From contig JBFMHF010000010.1 in NCBI GenBank assembly GCA_040752975.1, forward strand, positions 1 to 64,000: a DNA stretch of 64,000 bases. The letters are read 5' to 3'. How positions within the stretch are numbered: position 1 is the first letter of the stretch; the number at the start of each line of letters is the position of its first letter. The DNA comes from JADLDB01 sp040752975. GTDB lineage: Bacteria > Myxococcota > Myxococcia > Myxococcales > Myxococcaceae. Shown here piece by piece: positions 34,592-43,226 of the stretch. The notes beneath the pieces were generated by a model that ran no database searches, was not told where the DNA came from, and saw only the letters and a list, made by a program, of their open reading frames with translations. The translations under genes and the position numbers were made by a program.

Positions 34592-35764
34592 TCAGCCGCG
34601 GCCCGGGCGGAAGTCGCCCGCCACCAACCCGACCAGCTCGTTCGCGGTGAGGGCGTGGAGGTCTTCGGGGACGCGCTGTCCGTTGGTGACGCAGGCGATG
34701 GGGCGGCCCACCGGGCCCAGGGCCGACACGAGCGCGGCTGGCCCGTCGGCCTCGTCCAGCTTGGTGAAGATGAGGCGGGTGGGCTTGAGCGGGGCGTAAC
34801 GGGCGGCGGCAGCGGCGAGCTCCCGCGCGCCGGTGGCGGCCGAGAGGCAGAGGTAGAGGTCGACGTCGGCGACGCTCTTGAGCATCTGCGCCTGGCGGGC
34901 GATGTCGTCCGCTTTGCTGCGCCCGGCGGTGTCGATGAGGACGAGGTCGGCCGTGCGGCTGAACTCGAGGGCCCGGGCCAGGTCCTTCTCGGTGTGGGCC
35001 ACCCGGGTGGGCACGTTCATCATGCTCCCGTAGCGGGCGACCTGCTCGGCGGCGCCGATGCGGTAGGTGTCGACGGTGATGAGCGCCACCTTGAGGCGCG
35101 ACTCCATGAGGGCGCGGGCGGCGATCTTCGCCAGGGTGGTGGTCTTCCCCACGCCCGTGGGCCCGACGAGCGCGATGGCGCGGCGCGGGCCCGACATCCA
35201 CGGCGCGCGGCTGGGAATGAGGCGCTCGGCCAACAACTCGCGCACCGAGCGCCACAGCACGTCGGGCTGGGTGCCGTGCGCGCCCGCGGCGAGGCGCAAC
35301 AGCTCCTCTGCCAGGCCCTCGTCCAGCCCGCGCGCGACGAGGTGGTCGAACAGCTCCATCACCGGCTCGGGGAAGCGGGGCGCTTCGGCCTGCGGTGCGA
35401 GTGCCTGCTGCTTGAGCTGGCTGCGCATGCTCTCCACGGCGCTGCGCAGGGCGATCAACTCCTCGGCGATGACGCCGGGCGCGGCCACTTCCTCGGCGGG
35501 GGGTGGCGGAGGCGCGGCGTAGCGGGCGGCGCCGTGGCGGGCGGGCGGCGACGCGGGCGGCGGAGGCGCGCGGGGGGTGAGGCCCTTCGGCGCGGCCGGC
35601 GCGGGCTCGAGCGCGGCGGTGACTTCAATCTCCGCCTTGCGGAACAGCCCGCCGTTGACCTCCTGCGTCGACAGGATGACGGCGTCGGGGCCCAGCGCGG
35701 CCTTCACCGCCGCCAGGGCGCTGCGTGCGTCACGGGCCCGGAACGTCTTCACCATCGCGCTCAT
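34592..35764 (-). CDS. flhF: SRP-type GTPase FlhF
   Basis: FlhF places the first flagellar components, usually at the cell pole. The 390-residue protein has a basic N-terminus (MVKTFRARDARSALAAVKAALGPDAVILST), a Pro/Ala-rich linker (50-95), a helical N domain, and the SRP GTPase G domain: GPTGVGKTTT (201-210), ALITVDTYRIGAAEQVARYG, DLVLIDTAGRS and RLIFTKLDEAD. The ATG overlaps the flhA stop (ATGA). Confidence 0.96.
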   Translation of the reverse strand: MSAMVKTFRARDARSALAAVKAALGPDAVILSTQEVNGGLFRKAEIEVTAALEPAPAAPKGLTPRAPPPPASPPARHGAARYAAPPPPPAEEVAAPGVIAEELIALRSAVESMRSQLKQQALAPQAEAPRFPEPVMELFDHLVARGLDEGLAEELLRLAAGAHGTQPDVLWRSVRELLAERLIPSRAPWMSGPRRAIALVGPTGVGKTTTLAKIAARALMESRLKVALITVDTYRIGAAEQVARYGSMMNVPTRVAHTEKDLARALEFSRTADLVLIDTAGRSKADDIARQAQMLKSVADVDLYLCLSAATGARELAAAAARYAPLKPTRLIFTKLDEADGPAALVSALGPVGRPIACVTNGQRVPEDLHALTANELVGLVAGDFRPGRG

Positions 35765-37860
35765 CGCTTGTCACCTCGCGCCACCAGGGGAACGGAAGGG
35801 GCCACTTGCAAGGTCCCGGCCGGCTCCACCGCGGTGCCGGGCGTCAATTCCCGGGCGGACACGACGGACAAGTCCCCGACAAAGCGGCCGAGGAAGTCGA
35901 AGAGGGGCCGGCGCAAGTCGGGCGGCGCCATGACGACGACGGGGAGGTTGGCGGCCGACAATTTCGCGGCGTGCTGCTCGACGGTCGCGATGAGGCGCCG
36001 CGCCGTGTCCACATCGGGCGCCAGGGTGGGCTCTCCGTCGGAAGCGCCAAGCGTTTGACGCAGGAGCTCCTCGGTGGGCCGGTCGAGGATGAGGGCGTGC
36101 AGCACCCCGCGCGCGTCCACGAGGTGGCTCGTCAGTTGTCGGGACAGCCGCCGGCGCACCTGCTCGATGAGGTAGCCGGTGTCCTTGCTGCGGGGCGCGG
36201 CGTCGGCCACCGCTTCCAGCACCGTCTTCATGTCGCGCACCGACACGCCCTCGCGCAACAGTCCGCGCACCACCCGCACCAGTTCGCCCAGCGTCACCGT
36301 GCCGGGCACCACGTCCTCCACCAGCTTCGGCGCGTCCTTCGCGGTGGCGGCCAGGAGCTCCTGCACCTCCTGGCGGCCCACCAGCTCCCAGGCATTGCGG
36401 CGGACCAGCTCGGAGAGGTGGGTGACGAGGACGCTGGCCGGGTCCACCAGCGTCAGCCCCTGGGCCTCGGCGGCGGCGCGATCCTCGAGGCGGATCCACT
36501 TCGCGGGCAGGCCGAAGGCAGGCTCCTTCGCGGCGATGCCGTCCAGCGCCGGGGCGCGGCCGGTGGGGTCGAGCGCCATCACCCGGTCGAGGTGCACCTG
36601 GCTCCGCGCCACCTCCACGCCGCGCAGGTTGACGCGGTACTCGTTGGGCTCGAGGCGCAGGTTGTCGCGCAGGTGCACCGCCGGCAGGACGATGCCCAGC
36701 TCCTGCGCCACCTGGCGGCGCAGCGCCGTCACCCGGCCGGGCACCTCGCCGCCCTTCTCGAGGTCGATGAGGGACAGCAACTGGTAGCCCACCTCCAGCT
36801 CCAGCGTGTCCAGTTGCAGCACGTCCTGAATCCGCTCCGTCTTCGGCGCGGCGTCCTCCGCCTTCTTCGTCGGCTGGCCCTTCGCCACCGCCTCCTTCGC
36901 CGCGGCCCGGCGGGAGAGCAGCGCCAGCACCGCCGCGGTGGGAAGGAAGACGAGCGCCGGCAGCCCGGGCAGCACGCCCAACAGCGCCAGCACGCCCGCG
37001 GTGTAGGTCAGCACCCGGCTTCTGCCGAACAACTGCCCGCCCACCTGCGTGCCCATGTCCGAGCCGGCGGCGCGGGTGACGAGGATGCCGGCGGCGGTGG
37101 AGACGAGCAGCGCGGGCATCTGCGAGACCAACCCGTCGCCCACGGTGAGCAGCGTGTACGTCTCGGCCGCCTGCGCCAGCGAGAGGTTGTCCCGCGCCAG
37201 CCCCGCGACGAGGCCGCCCACGATGTTGATGGCGGTGATGAAGAGGCCGGCGATGGCGTCGCCCCGGACGAACTTCGACGCGCCGTCCATCGCCCCGAAG
37301 AACTCCACTTCTCCGTCCAGCGCGGCGCGGCGGGCGCGCGCCTCCTTGTCGTTGATGATGCCGGCGGCGAGGTCGGCGTCGATGGCCATCTGCTTGCCGG
37401 GCAGCGCGTCCAACGTGAAGCGCGCGGCTACCTCCGAGACGCGGCCCGAGCCCTTGGTGATGACGGCGAAATTCACCACCAGGAGGATGAGGAAGACGAC
37501 GCCGCCGACGATGAGGCTGCCGCCCACCGCGAAGCGCCCGAAGGCCTCGATGACGTGGCCCGCCGCGCCCGGCCCCTCGCCGCCCTTCAGGAGGATGAGG
37601 CGCGTGGTGGCCACGTTCAGCGCCAGGCGGAAGAGGGTGGTGATGAGGAGGATGGACGGGAAGACGGAGAACTCCAGCGCCTTCGACAGGCCGAGGCTGA
37701 TGAGCAGCATCAGCACCGAGAGCGCGATGTTGACCGCCAACAGGGCGTCGAGGAGCGCCGGCGGCAGGGGCAACAGCATGATGGCCAGCACGCCGAGGAC
37801 GCCCAGCGCGAGCAGCCCTTCGGCGGGGAGGCGGGTGGTGGTGGAGCCGGCTGGAGTCAT
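35761..37860 (-). CDS. flhA: Flagellar export gate protein FlhA
   Basis: FlhA forms the nonameric ring of the export gate in the inner membrane and is the docking site for chaperone-substrate complexes. The 699-residue protein has about eight membrane helices in the first 320 residues and the FHIPEP-family blocks LFRLALNVATTRLIL, GSGRVSEVAARFTLDALPGKQMAIDADL and GDGLVSQMPALLVSTAAGILVTR. The large cytoplasmic domain follows an expected linker at about 325-345. The ATG overlaps the flhB stop. Confidence 0.97.
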   Translation of the reverse strand: MTPAGSTTTRLPAEGLLALGVLGVLAIMLLPLPPALLDALLAVNIALSVLMLLISLGLSKALEFSVFPSILLITTLFRLALNVATTRLILLKGGEGPGAAGHVIEAFGRFAVGGSLIVGGVVFLILLVVNFAVITKGSGRVSEVAARFTLDALPGKQMAIDADLAAGIINDKEARARRAALDGEVEFFGAMDGASKFVRGDAIAGLFITAINIVGGLVAGLARDNLSLAQAAETYTLLTVGDGLVSQMPALLVSTAAGILVTRAAGSDMGTQVGGQLFGRSRVLTYTAGVLALLGVLPGLPALVFLPTAAVLALLSRRAAAKEAVAKGQPTKKAEDAAPKTERIQDVLQLDTLELEVGYQLLSLIDLEKGGEVPGRVTALRRQVAQELGIVLPAVHLRDNLRLEPNEYRVNLRGVEVARSQVHLDRVMALDPTGRAPALDGIAAKEPAFGLPAKWIRLEDRAAAEAQGLTLVDPASVLVTHLSELVRRNAWELVGRQEVQELLAATAKDAPKLVEDVVPGTVTLGELVRVVRGLLREGVSVRDMKTVLEAVADAAPRSKDTGYLIEQVRRRLSRQLTSHLVDARGVLHALILDRPTEELLRQTLGASDGEPTLAPDVDTARRLIATVEQHAAKLSAANLPVVVMAPPDLRRPLFDFLGRFVGDLSVVSARELTPGTAVEPAGTLQVAPSVPLVARGDKR

Positions 37861-38996
37861 GACGGTTCAACCCCCGGTTCAACCCGGTGTCGGGCGCGCT
37901 CCCCGGTGGGAGAGGGAAGGGGAGGCGCGGCGCTCTTCGCGGCGGCCGTGCCCTGCTTGCGGCCGGTGACGCGGTAGACGAAGGCGAGAATGGCGGCGAC
38001 GGCGCGGTACGTCTCGGCGGGGATGGCCTTGCCCAGCTTGACGCGCTTGTAGAGCAGCCGCGCCAGGGCGATGTCCTCGACGATGGGGATGCCGTGGGCC
38101 CGCGCCAGCTCGCGGATGCGCTCGGCCACCTCACCCTTGCCCTTGGCGATGACGCGCGGCGCGTGGCCTTCTTCCTTCCGGTAACGGATGGCGACGGCGA
38201 TGTGCGTGGGGTTCACCACCACCGCGTCGGCCTTCGGCACGTCCACCGCCACGCGGCCCTTCGCCAGCTCCCGCGCGCGCTTCTTCCGCTTGCCCTTGAG
38301 CAGCGGATCGCCCTCGTCCTCCTTCAGCTCCCGCTTCGCCTCTTCCTTCGTCAGCTTGAGCTTCTCGCGGAAGCGCCAGTGGGTGAGGGCGAGGTCGACG
38401 CCGGCGAAGACCGCCAGCACCGCCACCGTGCGCACCGCCAGCCGCCCGAGGGGTGCGAAGACGGCCGCCAGCTGCGCGTCGGGCGACGCGGTGAGCAGCC
38501 TCGGCAGCGCCACCAGGTCGTCGCGCACCGCCAGCCCCGCCACCGTGCCCACCGCCACCACCTTCAGCGACATCAGCGCGAGGTCGACGAGGAACTCCTT
38601 CGAGAAGGTGCGCTTGAAGGGGTTCTTCACCAGGCGCTCGACGTCGGGCAGCACCAGCTCGGCCCACAGGCCGCCGCGCGTCTGGGCGAAGGTGACGGCC
38701 GAGGCCGCCAGCGCCGCCGCCGCCAGGGCGAGCAGCAGCAGGCCCAGTGGCCGCATCAGGAAGCGCACCAGCTCGGACAGGGGCGCGGTGGGGGCGAGGA
38801 GCAGCGACTGGTGGGTGAGGCTCACCAGCGCCTGCTGAAGCTGCGGGGCCAGCACCAGCAGCGTGCAGCACGCGGCCATCATCGCGGCCACGCCCGCGGC
38901 GTCCTTGCCGATAGGAATCTTCCCCGTGTCCCACGCCTCCTTGAGGCGCCGGGCGCTGAGGAAGTCCGTCTTCGAGTCGCTGGCTTCGTCGGACAT
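37857..38996 (-). CDS. flhB: Flagellar export gate and specificity switch FlhB
   Basis: FlhB helps gate the export channel and switches specificity from hook to filament substrates through self-cleavage. The 379-residue protein has four membrane helices in the first 215 residues, a basic linker (KLTKEEAKRELKEDEGDPLLKGK), and the NPTH autocleavage motif at 262-265. The C-terminal domain HIAVAIRYRKEEGHAPRVIAKGKG is canonical, followed by a Pro-rich tail. The ATG at 38996 is preceded by GGCGAGAAGCC. It starts 10 bases after fliR. Confidence 0.96.
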   Translation of the reverse strand: MSDEASDSKTDFLSARRLKEAWDTGKIPIGKDAAGVAAMMAACCTLLVLAPQLQQALVSLTHQSLLLAPTAPLSELVRFLMRPLGLLLLALAAAALAASAVTFAQTRGGLWAELVLPDVERLVKNPFKRTFSKEFLVDLALMSLKVVAVGTVAGLAVRDDLVALPRLLTASPDAQLAAVFAPLGRLAVRTVAVLAVFAGVDLALTHWRFREKLKLTKEEAKRELKEDEGDPLLKGKRKKRARELAKGRVAVDVPKADAVVVNPTHIAVAIRYRKEEGHAPRVIAKGKGEVAERIRELARAHGIPIVEDIALARLLYKRVKLGKAIPAETYRAVAAILAFVYRVTGRKQGTAAAKSAAPPLPSPTGERARHRVEPGVEPS

Positions 38997-39006
38997 GGCT
39001 TCTCGC

Positions 39007-39756
39007 CTACGGGTGGGGGAGGAAGCGGAAGGAGGCCTCGGCGCACAGCGCGAGGGCCTGCGGCGCCAGCAGCCACAGCGCCCCGCCGCCGAAGAGGATG
39101 GAGACGGAGAAGCCGACGTTGGAGAAGTGGAGCTGCTGCGCCGCCCGCCCGAGGACGCCCAGCGACAGGTGGCCCAGGGTGATGGCGGCGAGGAAAGGGA
39201 AGCCCAGGCGCACGCCCAGGGCGACGGCCTGCGCCGCCTGGAGCACCGCGCTCTTCGCCAGCACGTCCAGCCCGTCCACGCTGCCCGGCGGCACCTGCTG
39301 CACCGAGGTGGCCAGCCAGGTGACGAGCTCGCGGTGAAGGCCCAGCGAGAGGGCGAGGCCCAGCGCGAGGACGCGGAAGAGCTGCCCCAACGTGGTGGAC
39401 TCGGCGCCATTCAGCGGGTCGAGGGTGGCGCCGAAGCCCAGGCCCATCGTCTGCGCGGCCAGCTGGCCCGCGGTGGCGGCGCCCTCGAAGGCGAAGCGCA
39501 CCGCCTGGCCGGCCAACAGGCCCAGGCCCGTCTCCAGCAGCACGTCCACCGCCAGCGCGCCGAGGTGAGGAGGCAGCGGCGCAGCGCCGGCCCCCGACGC
39601 GAGGAAGGCCACCAGCGCCAGGGTGAAGGACAGGGCCACCCGCACCTGCAGCGGCGCGTTCTTCATGCCGAAGAGGGGCGCGCCGGTGACGAGGCCGGCG
39701 GTGCGGAAGAGCACCAGCGCGAAGCCGTACACCACGCCGGGCACGAGCGCCTGCAC
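39007..39756 (-). CDS. fliR: Flagellar export gate protein FliR
   Basis: FliR is a membrane subunit of the FliPQR export gate. The 249-residue protein has about six hydrophobic segments, the N-terminal ALVLFRTAGLVTGAPLFGMKNAPLQVRVALSFTLALV, the EGAATAGQLAAQTMGLG block and the SVSILFGGGALWLLAPQ C-terminal segment. A GTG start lies 1 base after the fliQ stop behind GGAGGGTGAC. Confidence 0.95.
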   Translation of the reverse strand: MQALVPGVVYGFALVLFRTAGLVTGAPLFGMKNAPLQVRVALSFTLALVAFLASGAGAAPLPPHLGALAVDVLLETGLGLLAGQAVRFAFEGAATAGQLAAQTMGLGFGATLDPLNGAESTTLGQLFRVLALGLALSLGLHRELVTWLATSVQQVPPGSVDGLDVLAKSAVLQAAQAVALGVRLGFPFLAAITLGHLSLGVLGRAAQQLHFSNVGFSVSILFGGGALWLLAPQALALCAEASFRFLPHP

Positions 39757-39757
39757 G

Positions 39758-40021
39758 TCACCCTCCCTGCGCCATGCGCACGAGCGCCGCCTTGAGGTAC
39801 TCCGCGAGGTGCTCCACCATCCACCCGCCGAGCGCGCCGCACACCGCGACGGCCGCCACCACCCGCGGCAGGAAGCCCACCGCCGGGTCGTTCACCTGCG
39901 TGGCCGCCTGGAAGACGCCCAGCCCCAGGCCGAGGAAGAAGAGGACGCCGAAGACGGGCCCGCCGACGACGGCCAGCAGCAACAGTCCTTCGCGGAAGAG
40001 GGTGGCGCCCGTGTCCGTCAT
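39758..40021 (-). CDS. fliQ: Flagellar export gate protein FliQ
   Basis: An 87-residue protein with two membrane helices (EGLLLLAVVGGPVFGVLFFLGLGLGVFQAATQV and VVAAVAVCGALGGWMVEHLAEYL), the normal length of FliQ. It lies between fliP and fliR with ATGA coupling to fliP. Confidence 0.93.
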   Translation of the reverse strand: MTDTGATLFREGLLLLAVVGGPVFGVLFFLGLGLGVFQAATQVNDPAVGFLPRVVAAVAVCGALGGWMVEHLAEYLKAALVRMAQGG

Positions 40022-40707
40022 GGCGTGAAGCTCCGCAGCACCGACTCGACGATGAGGTGCCAGCCCCCGGCCAGGAGGAAGACGCCCACCTTGAGGGGCA
40101 GCGACACCAGCGTGGGTGGCACCATCATCATCCCCAGCGAGAGGAGGATGGCGCCGACGAGGAGGTCGATGAGCAGCATCGGCACCAGCACCGTGAGGCC
40201 CATGCGGAAGGCGGTGGTGAGCTCCGACACCATGAAGGCCGGCACCAGGACGGTGAGGGGCACGTCGTCCTCCGCCTCGGGGCGCGGCCCGCCGGAGACG
40301 CCGAGGAAGAGCTGCAGGTCGTCCTGCCGCACGTGCTTGAGAATGAAGCGCCGCACCGGCGTGGACGCGCGAGCCAGCGCCTCGTCCGCGGAGATGGTGT
40401 CGGCCATGTAGGGCTCGAGGGCGTCCGTCCACACCGCCTTCGCGGTGGGGGCCATCACGAAGGCCGACAGCGCCAGCGCCAGGCCGATGAGGACCTGGTT
40501 GGGCGGCAGTTGCGGCGTGCCCAGGCCCTGCCGCACGAAGGACAGCACGATGACGATGCGCGTGAAGCTGGTGATGGACAGCAGCACTGCCGCCGCGAAG
40601 GACAGCAGCGTCATCAACAGGAACAGCTTCACCGCCGAGCTGCCCCCGCCCGTCACCTGCAACGCGAAGCCGGGCTCGGCCGCGGCGAGGGTGAGGAGGG
40701 ACGTCAT
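40018..40707 (-). CDS. fliP: Flagellar export gate protein FliP
   Basis: FliP is the main channel subunit of the export gate. The 229-residue protein has the family features LFLLMTLLSFAAAVLLSITSFTRIVIVLSFVRQGLGTPQLPPNQVLIGLALALSAFVMAP and PAFMVSELTTAFRMGLTVLVPMLLIDLLVGAILLSLGM. Most FliP proteins carry a signal peptide; here the N-terminus (LLTLAAAEPGFALQ) is short. The ATG overlaps the fliO stop and the stop overlaps the fliQ ATG. Confidence 0.96.
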   Translation of the reverse strand: MTSLLTLAAAEPGFALQVTGGGSSAVKLFLLMTLLSFAAAVLLSITSFTRIVIVLSFVRQGLGTPQLPPNQVLIGLALALSAFVMAPTAKAVWTDALEPYMADTISADEALARASTPVRRFILKHVRQDDLQLFLGVSGGPRPEAEDDVPLTVLVPAFMVSELTTAFRMGLTVLVPMLLIDLLVGAILLSLGMMMVPPTLVSLPLKVGVFLLAGGWHLIVESVLRSFTP

Positions 40708-41144
40708 GAGGCCGCCCCGTCCAGCTGCGCCGCCGAGAGCCGCGCCCGCAGCTCCTGCTCCGCCGTCGACTCCACCAGCAGGTTCTCGAAGGCCAGCGCC
40801 TCGGCGGGGCTCGCGACGTCGCTCGGCTCCAGGTCCACCGCCTCCGCCGGCGCGTCGTACTGGGTGAGGAGCTGCACCCCGGCCTCGCTGACGCCCAGCA
40901 CCAGAAGCCGCCCGTCCACGCGCGCCAGGCACATCGAGCGGCGCGGGCCCAGGGACATCGACTCCACCAGCTCCAGGCGCCGCGCCACGCGGGCCCGCCG
41001 GCGCGAGAGGAAGAAGGCCACCACCGCCAGCGCCATCAGGGCCAGCCCGCCCCAGAGGGGACCTGGGCTGAAGGTGGCGCTCGACGGGGCGAGGGTGAGC
41101 GCGGTCGATTGGGGCTGAGTCAGCGGCGTGGCGTCGGGTGTCAT
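40704..41144 (-). CDS. fliO: Flagellar export gate assembly protein FliO
   Basis: A 146-residue protein with one membrane helix (GGLALMALAVVAFFLSRR) and the FliO cytoplasmic domain (RLELVESMSLGPRRSMCLARVDGRLLVLGVSEAGVQLLTQYD). FliO is a scaffold for FliP assembly. An in-frame TTG at 41186 would extend it by 14 residues; the ATG at 41144 behind GGAG is preferred. Its stop overlaps the fliP ATG. Confidence 0.9.
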   Translation of the reverse strand: MTPDATPLTQPQSTALTLAPSSATFSPGPLWGGLALMALAVVAFFLSRRRARVARRLELVESMSLGPRRSMCLARVDGRLLVLGVSEAGVQLLTQYDAPAEAVDLEPSDVASPAEALAFENLLVESTAEQELRARLSAAQLDGAAS

Positions 41145-41192
41145 GCGGTTGGCTCCGACGCCGCTCCAGTGCAGCGCCCGCGCCAACCTTCG

Positions 41193-41486
41193 TCAGCGCA
41201 GCCGCGCGATGCGCTCGGCCCGGCTGACGATGTCGGTGATGCGCACGCCGAACTTGTCGTTCACCACCACCGCTTCGCCGCGGGCCACCAGGCGGTCGTT
41301 GATGATGATGTCCAGCGGCTCACCGGCCACCTTGTCGAGTTCCACCACGCTGCCCGGCCCGAGCGACAACAGCTCGTGGATGGTCATGCGCGTGCGGCCG
41401 AGCTGCACCATCACCTCCAGCGGCACGTCCATCAGCAGCTCGAAGCGCTGGTTGGGGGCGCCTTCCTCGGCGAGCGTCCGGTCCAT
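41193..41486 (-). CDS. fliN: Flagellar motor switch protein FliN
   Basis: FliN builds the lower part of the C ring and anchors FliH-FliI. The 97-residue protein consists of the SpoA domain: FELLMDVPLEVMVQLGRTRMTIHELLSLGPGSVVELDKVAGEPLDIIINDRLVARGEAVVVNDKFGVRITDIVS, matching FliN closely. A TTG at 41507 overlaps the fliM stop but the ATG at 41486 behind GAGGAGACGAC is a better start. Confidence 0.96.
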   Translation of the reverse strand: MDRTLAEEGAPNQRFELLMDVPLEVMVQLGRTRMTIHELLSLGPGSVVELDKVAGEPLDIIINDRLVARGEAVVVNDKFGVRITDIVSRAERIARLR

Positions 41487-41503
41487 GTCGTCTCCTCGTT
41501 TCG

Positions 41504-42520
41504 TCAAGCCGCCTGGTCCTTGTCCTGGTCCCGGCGCAGGGGAATCGCCTTCCGCACCAGCCCGTCTTCCAGCACCACCGCGTGGCTGCCGCCGACGATG
41601 CGCGGCTGGCCTTCCAGCTTGGCGCGGCCCTCCACCAGCACCGGCACCGGCGAGCCCTCGTCGGTGTCGAGGGTGATGACGTCGCCCACTCCCAGCTCCA
41701 GCACCTTGCGCACCGACAGCTGCGTGTGCCCCAACACCGCGGCCACCTCTACCGGCACCGCCGACAGCTCGTCGGCCAGGCGCGCGGCGAAGCGCGAGTC
41801 GCTGCCCGCGTTCACCCGCGGCGGGCTGGCCAGCGACTTCTTCACCGGCTCCACCGTGGCGAAGGGCAGCACCAGTTGGACCCGGCCGCTCATCGCCCCC
41901 GACACCTCGAACGTGGTGAGGATGGCCGCCTCGTTGGGCGGCCCGATGATGGCCAGGCGCGGATCCGACTCGAAGCGCAGGAGCTCGGGTTGCACGGCCA
42001 GCACCGGCGCCCAGGCCCGCTTCATCGCGTCGGTCAGCAGCGAGAGCAGGCGCTTGAGCACCAGCCGCTCCACGCCGGTCAGCTCGTGCCGCGCGTCGCC
42101 CAGGTCGTCCACCCGCGCCTTGCGGTCGCCCAGGGCCGCCGCCAACAGCCCGTCGCCCAGCCCCGGCTCCAGCGCCACCAACGCCAGCCCCTGCCCCGGC
42201 CCCAGCGCGATGACGCCGACGATGGTGGGCGGCGCCAACAGCGAGTTGAAGTCCACCAGCTTGATGAGCGTCGCGGGCGTGGAGGTCACCTTGAGGTTGA
42301 GCCGCGTCCGACCGGCCAGCCCCGTGCCCAACATGGAGGCGATCTGCTCGTTGATCGCGTCGAGGGTGGGCATCTGCCCCCGGATGATGCGATCGCGGTT
42401 GGTCAGGTCGTACGGGGCGACGTTGGCCTTCGGCGAAGTGGGTGCGCCCTCTTCCGAGACGCGCCCCTCCTTGATGGCGTCCATCAAGGCGTTGACTTCG
42501 TCGGAGTTCAGCGTGGCCAT
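41504..42520 (-). CDS. fliM: Flagellar motor switch protein FliM
   Basis: FliM forms the middle of the C ring and receives CheY-P. The 338-residue protein begins with a CheY-binding peptide (LNSDEVNALMDAI, similar to LSQ-EIDALL), then the CheC-like middle domain (IRGQMPTLDAINEQIASMLGTGLAGRTRLNLKVTST) and a C-terminal SpoA domain (PVEVAAVLGHTQLSVRKVLELGVGDVITLDTDEGSPVPVLVEGRAKLEGQPRIV). It lies 10 bases after fliL. Confidence 0.96.
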   Translation of the reverse strand: MATLNSDEVNALMDAIKEGRVSEEGAPTSPKANVAPYDLTNRDRIIRGQMPTLDAINEQIASMLGTGLAGRTRLNLKVTSTPATLIKLVDFNSLLAPPTIVGVIALGPGQGLALVALEPGLGDGLLAAALGDRKARVDDLGDARHELTGVERLVLKRLLSLLTDAMKRAWAPVLAVQPELLRFESDPRLAIIGPPNEAAILTTFEVSGAMSGRVQLVLPFATVEPVKKSLASPPRVNAGSDSRFAARLADELSAVPVEVAAVLGHTQLSVRKVLELGVGDVITLDTDEGSPVPVLVEGRAKLEGQPRIVGGSHAVVLEDGLVRKAIPLRRDQDKDQAA

Positions 42521-42530
42521 GGGCGACCCC

Positions 42531-43061
42531 TCACTGCACCACGATGTCGGTGATGAAGATGGAGCGCACCGGCGAGCCCGGCAGCTCCTGCGACAGGCGG
42601 GCCAGGAGATCGCGCTTGGTGCGCTCGATGCCTTCCGAGCCGCGCAGATCCTCGGTCGTGCGATCCGACAGGTACGAGATGAACAGCTCGCGCACCTTCG
42701 GCATCGCGGTGTTCACCTTGTCCTTGTCTGCCTCGACGCCCACCTCCAGCTCGAAGGTCATCTTCGCGTAGCGCTCCGCCTCCGGGTTGCGCAGGTGCAC
42801 CACGAACTCAGGCATGCGCACCGTGGGGCCGAAGCCCAGCGGGGCGGCGCCGGGCGCGGAGTGCTCGGTGGCTGGCGCTGGCGCGTGCTCCGCGGCCGGC
42901 GCAGGGGGAGGCGCGGCGAAGCTGCGCGCCAGCACCACCGCCACCAGGAGGCTGTTCACCACCAGCAGAATCGGCACCACCTTCGATGGCTTCGGCGCCA
43001 GCCCAGCCGCGGCCAGGTCGGCATCGGGCTTGGCTGGGGCCTGCGCGGCCGCGTCACTCAT
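42531..43061 (-). CDS. fliL: Flagellar basal-body protein FliL
   Basis: FliL is an inner-membrane protein that surrounds the stator and stabilises the motor. The 176-residue product has one membrane helix (KVVPILLVVNSLLVAVVLARSF), a Pro/Ala-rich linker and the periplasmic FliL domain (RMPEFVVHLRNPEAERYAKMTFELEVG, DLLARLSQELPGSPVRSIFITDIVVQ). First gene of the export operon; the ATG lies 17 bases after the predicted start of the promoter at 43090. Confidence 0.94.
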   Translation of the reverse strand: MSDAAAQAPAKPDADLAAAGLAPKPSKVVPILLVVNSLLVAVVLARSFAAPPPAPAAEHAPAPATEHSAPGAAPLGFGPTVRMPEFVVHLRNPEAERYAKMTFELEVGVEADKDKVNTAMPKVRELFISYLSDRTTEDLRGSEGIERTKRDLLARLSQELPGSPVRSIFITDIVVQ

Positions 43062-43089
43062 GCGTCGTCACCTCGTCGGCGCGGGACAG

Positions 43090-43105
43090 AGCAACCCGCG
43101 TGCCC
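43090..43105 (-). promoter_or_regulatory. Sigma-54 promoter of the fliL-fliA operon
   Basis: On the minus strand GGGCACGCGGGTTGCT differs from TGGCACG-N4-TTGCT only at the first base. GG and GC are 12 bases apart. It should drive the twelve-gene fliL to fliA operon. Confidence 0.88.
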
Positions 43106-43153
43106 TGCGATCACCGCACTTTCCGTCAGGGGCGTGGCGCGTTTGGGGCCAGC

Positions 43154-43197
43154 TGCACCGGGCCCCGTCAACGGGGTGACTGAGTTGACCGGGTGCA
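43154..43197. promoter_or_regulatory. Palindrome cluster upstream of the fliL promoter, candidate enhancer
   Basis: TGCACC (43154-43159) pairs with GGTGCA (43192-43197), GTCAAC (43167-43172) with GTTGAC (43184-43189), and GTCAACGGGGTGAC (43167-43180) is a GTCA-N6-TGAC site. It lies about 64 bp upstream of the -24 box, a normal distance for a sigma-54 activator. It could also act as a fold-back structure at the motB 3' end. Confidence 0.5.
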
Positions 43198-43226
43198 GGC
43201 CGACCCGTTGGGTCAGCCGGCAAGCG

